From contig JANXRO010000279.1 in NCBI GenBank assembly GCA_025356765.1, positions 1 through 17,162 of the forward strand: a stretch of 17,162 nt of DNA. The letters are read 5' to 3'. The notes under the pieces were generated by a model. The model had not been told where the DNA came from. It worked only from the letters and a program-made list of their open reading frames with translations, and did no database searches. This document shows, one piece after another, positions 15,829-17,162 of the stretch. A program made the translations under genes and the position numbers. Source of the stretch: Hyphomicrobiales bacterium. Its GTDB lineage: Bacteria > Pseudomonadota > Alphaproteobacteria > Rhizobiales > Aestuariivirgaceae. Numbering within the stretch: the first letter of the stretch is position 1; each line of letters opens with the position of its first letter.

Positions 15829-15846
15829 TGTCAATTTTGGTTGACA
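15829..15846. promoter_or_regulatory. PpsR/CrtJ-type operator upstream of bchI
   Basis: TGTCAATTTTGGTTGACA is an exact TGT-N12-ACA site with a perfect six-base dyad (TGTCAA/TTGACA), the known consensus for the aerobic photosynthesis repressor PpsR/CrtJ. It lies 55 bases before the bchI start. Its right half is TTGACA, an ideal -35 box, followed after 16 bases by CAGATT, a weak -10. A repressor here would block the promoter directly. The match is seen; repression is inferred from the family. Confidence 0.75.
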
Positions 15847-15901
15847 GAACAGTTGCCCATGGCAGATTGGCCACCACACAAGAATTTGAGATTAATATTC
15901 G

Positions 15902-16960
15902 ATGGCAATTCAAAAAAGCGATTTGAAAAATCGCGTCCTGTCTAAGCGGCCCGTATTTCCATTTTCAGCCATTGAGGGCCAGCAGGAATTAAAAACCTGT
16001 CTCATTCTCACGGCGGTTGATCCATTGATCGGTGGCCTGTTGGCCATGGGCGACAGGGGCACAGGCAAATCCACGACAGTGCGGGCCTTTGCGGCCCTGT
16101 TGCCGCCCATCAAAGCTGTGAAGGGGTGTCCTTATCATTGTGATCCGACCTCGCCACAAACGGCGTGTGATGAATGTCGCAATGCTGCAAAATTGGTTAG
16201 CGAAACCATTCCTGTGCCGGTGGTGGATTTGCCCTTGGGTGCCACGGAAGATCGTGTCGCCGGTGCCTTGGATTTAGAGCGAGCCTTGTCGCGTGGTGAA
16301 AAAGTGTTTGAGCCTGGTTTGCTGGCCAAGGCCAATCGCGGCTTTTTATATATTGATGAAGTTAATCTGCTTGAAGACCACTTGGTCGATTTGCTGCTTG
16401 ATGTTGCGGCATCAGGCGAAAACTTGTTTGAACGCGAAGGTTTAAGTGTTCGCCACCCTGCGCGCTTTGTGTTGATCGGCAGCGGCAATCCGGAAGAGGG
16501 TGAACTGCGGCCCCAATTGCTCGATCGGTTTGGATTATCAGTTGAAGTGAAAACTCCGCAAGATGTTGCAAGTTGGGTTGAAATTGTAAAACGCCGTGAT
16601 TTTTATGAACGCGAACCGGAACGTTTCTATGCGCAATGGCAAGACGAAGAAAAAGCGTTACGCAGCCGAATCGAATCTGGCCGCAAAAGACTTGGGGATG
16701 TTGTGGTGCCTGATGCCATTCAAGAAAACACCGCAAAACTTTGCATCGCGTTGAAAACGGATGGCTTGCGCGGCCAACTCACGATCATTCGTGCAGCCCG
16801 CGCCTTGGCAGTTTTTGAAAAACAAAAAACAGTTTCCCTCAATCATGTAAAACGCATGGCGCTGTCTTCGCTGCGGCACAGGCTGCGCCGCAACCCGTTG
16901 GAAGAGACAGGCACGGCCGCCCGTGTTGAGCGGGCCATTCAAGATATTTTGGGGCCATAA
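15902..16960 (+). CDS. bchI: Magnesium chelatase subunit BchI (AAA+ ATPase)
   Basis: 352 residues, normal for BchI. This AAA+ motor of magnesium chelatase inserts Mg2+ into protoporphyrin IX with BchD and BchH, the first committed step to bacteriochlorophyll. Motifs are IEGQ at the start of the AAA+ core, Walker A GDRGTGKS (50-57), a CPYHCDP...CDEC insertion with four cysteines (76-92), Walker B GFLYIDEVNLL (147-157), GSGNPEEGELRPQLLDRFGL including sensor 1 and the arginine finger, and a helical C-terminal domain. The ribosome site is poor (TTGAG about 13 bases upstream). bchD starts on the bchI stop (TAATG). Chance of a cobalt chelatase or a general MoxR/YifB ATPase is low given the motifs and bchD next door. 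Confidence 0.95.
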   Translation: MAIQKSDLKNRVLSKRPVFPFSAIEGQQELKTCLILTAVDPLIGGLLAMGDRGTGKSTTVRAFAALLPPIKAVKGCPYHCDPTSPQTACDECRNAAKLVSETIPVPVVDLPLGATEDRVAGALDLERALSRGEKVFEPGLLAKANRGFLYIDEVNLLEDHLVDLLLDVAASGENLFEREGLSVRHPARFVLIGSGNPEEGELRPQLLDRFGLSVEVKTPQDVASWVEIVKRRDFYEREPERFYAQWQDEEKALRSRIESGRKRLGDVVVPDAIQENTAKLCIALKTDGLRGQLTIIRAARALAVFEKQKTVSLNHVKRMALSSLRHRLRRNPLEETGTAARVERAIQDILGP

Positions 16961-17162
16961 TGCACCAAGGGTTGAGCGATGCCACGTGGGTTGCAGGGCT
17001 TCTGGCTTTGCGTGGAGAAGCACTGGGTGGCGCCGTGGTGGCCAATGATGTGGCCGATGATTTTATTATGGCATTGACCAAAGCATCAGGGCCAATCAGG
17101 ACAGTCTCATCAACCCTCAGTGCCGATGCGCTGAGCGGCTCGATTGATCTGGCCGCCACCTT
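16960..17162 (+). CDS. bchD: Magnesium chelatase subunit BchD, N-terminal fragment cut by the window edge
   Basis: The frame opens at the ATG at 16960, overlapping the bchI stop by one base, and stays open to the end of the window (67 codons). The translation contains ALGGAVV and, near the end, LSGSIDLAAT, matching the divergent, Walker-poor N-terminal AAA+ domain of BchD (the family usually reads GLGGxVVR and LLGGLDLAATL). BchD is the platform subunit that binds BchI in the chelatase. The overlap implies coupled translation in the common bchI-bchD order. Confidence 0.88.
   Translation, partial: MHQGLSDATWVAGLLALRGEALGGAVVANDVADDFIMALTKASGPIRTVSSTLSADALSGSIDLAAT

Noticed and set aside
1..17162. 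tRNA, rRNA or CRISPR elements
   Set aside because: No cloverleaf with a T-loop signature was noticed in the gaps, no rRNA-like sequence, and no regularly spaced direct repeats.

Overview
The window looks like part of the chromosome of an alphaproteobacterium of moderate GC content. It reads as a photoheterotroph that makes bacteriochlorophyll and also burns methylated amines and deoxysugars. The phototrophy evidence is bchI followed by the start of bchD at the right edge, with a textbook PpsR/CrtJ-type operator upstream. The alphaproteobacterial call rests on the Sox/Tdm/Tmm/Dmm gene set and on that operator; I cannot name the genus.

Left part (1-11070): one methylated-amine region. It opens inside the alpha subunit gene of a heterotetrameric sarcosine oxidase / N-methylglutamate dehydrogenase-type enzyme, followed by its overlapping gamma subunit gene and a bidirectional terminator. 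Convergent to these is an APC-family permease, divergent from tdm (trimethylamine N-oxide demethylase, a DUF1989-GcvT fusion). Facing tdm, with adjoining stop codons, is the end of a five-gene minus-strand operon, dmmD-dmmA-dmmB-dmmC-tmm. Together these genes encode trimethylamine -> TMAO (Tmm), TMAO -> dimethylamine + formaldehyde (Tdm) and dimethylamine -> methylamine + formaldehyde (DmmABC). GcvT-like folate domains occur in Tdm, DmmD and the Sox alpha subunit, and probably capture the one-carbon unit on tetrahydrofolate. The step from methylamine onward (GMA synthetase or N-methylglutamate synthase) is not in the window.

Middle (11071-12369): a 759-base stretch with no convincing gene, holding the presumed dmm control region, some hairpins and possible repeat remnants, then a stand-alone flavin reductase-like gene.

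Sugar-acid block (12391-15815): a UxaA/GarD-type dehydratase diverges from a two-gene operon of an aldo/keto reductase of the L-fucose/D-threo-aldose dehydrogenase type and an L-fuconolactonase-like amidohydrolase. These could form an oxidative L-fucose (or similar 6-deoxysugar or aldose) pathway in which a UxaA-type enzyme replaces the usual enolase-family fuconate dehydratase.

Right edge (15816-17162): start of a photosynthesis gene cluster, with a PpsR-type dyad, bchI and partial bchD, whose start overlaps the bchI stop by one base.

I saw no tRNA, rRNA, CRISPR array or intact insertion sequence.
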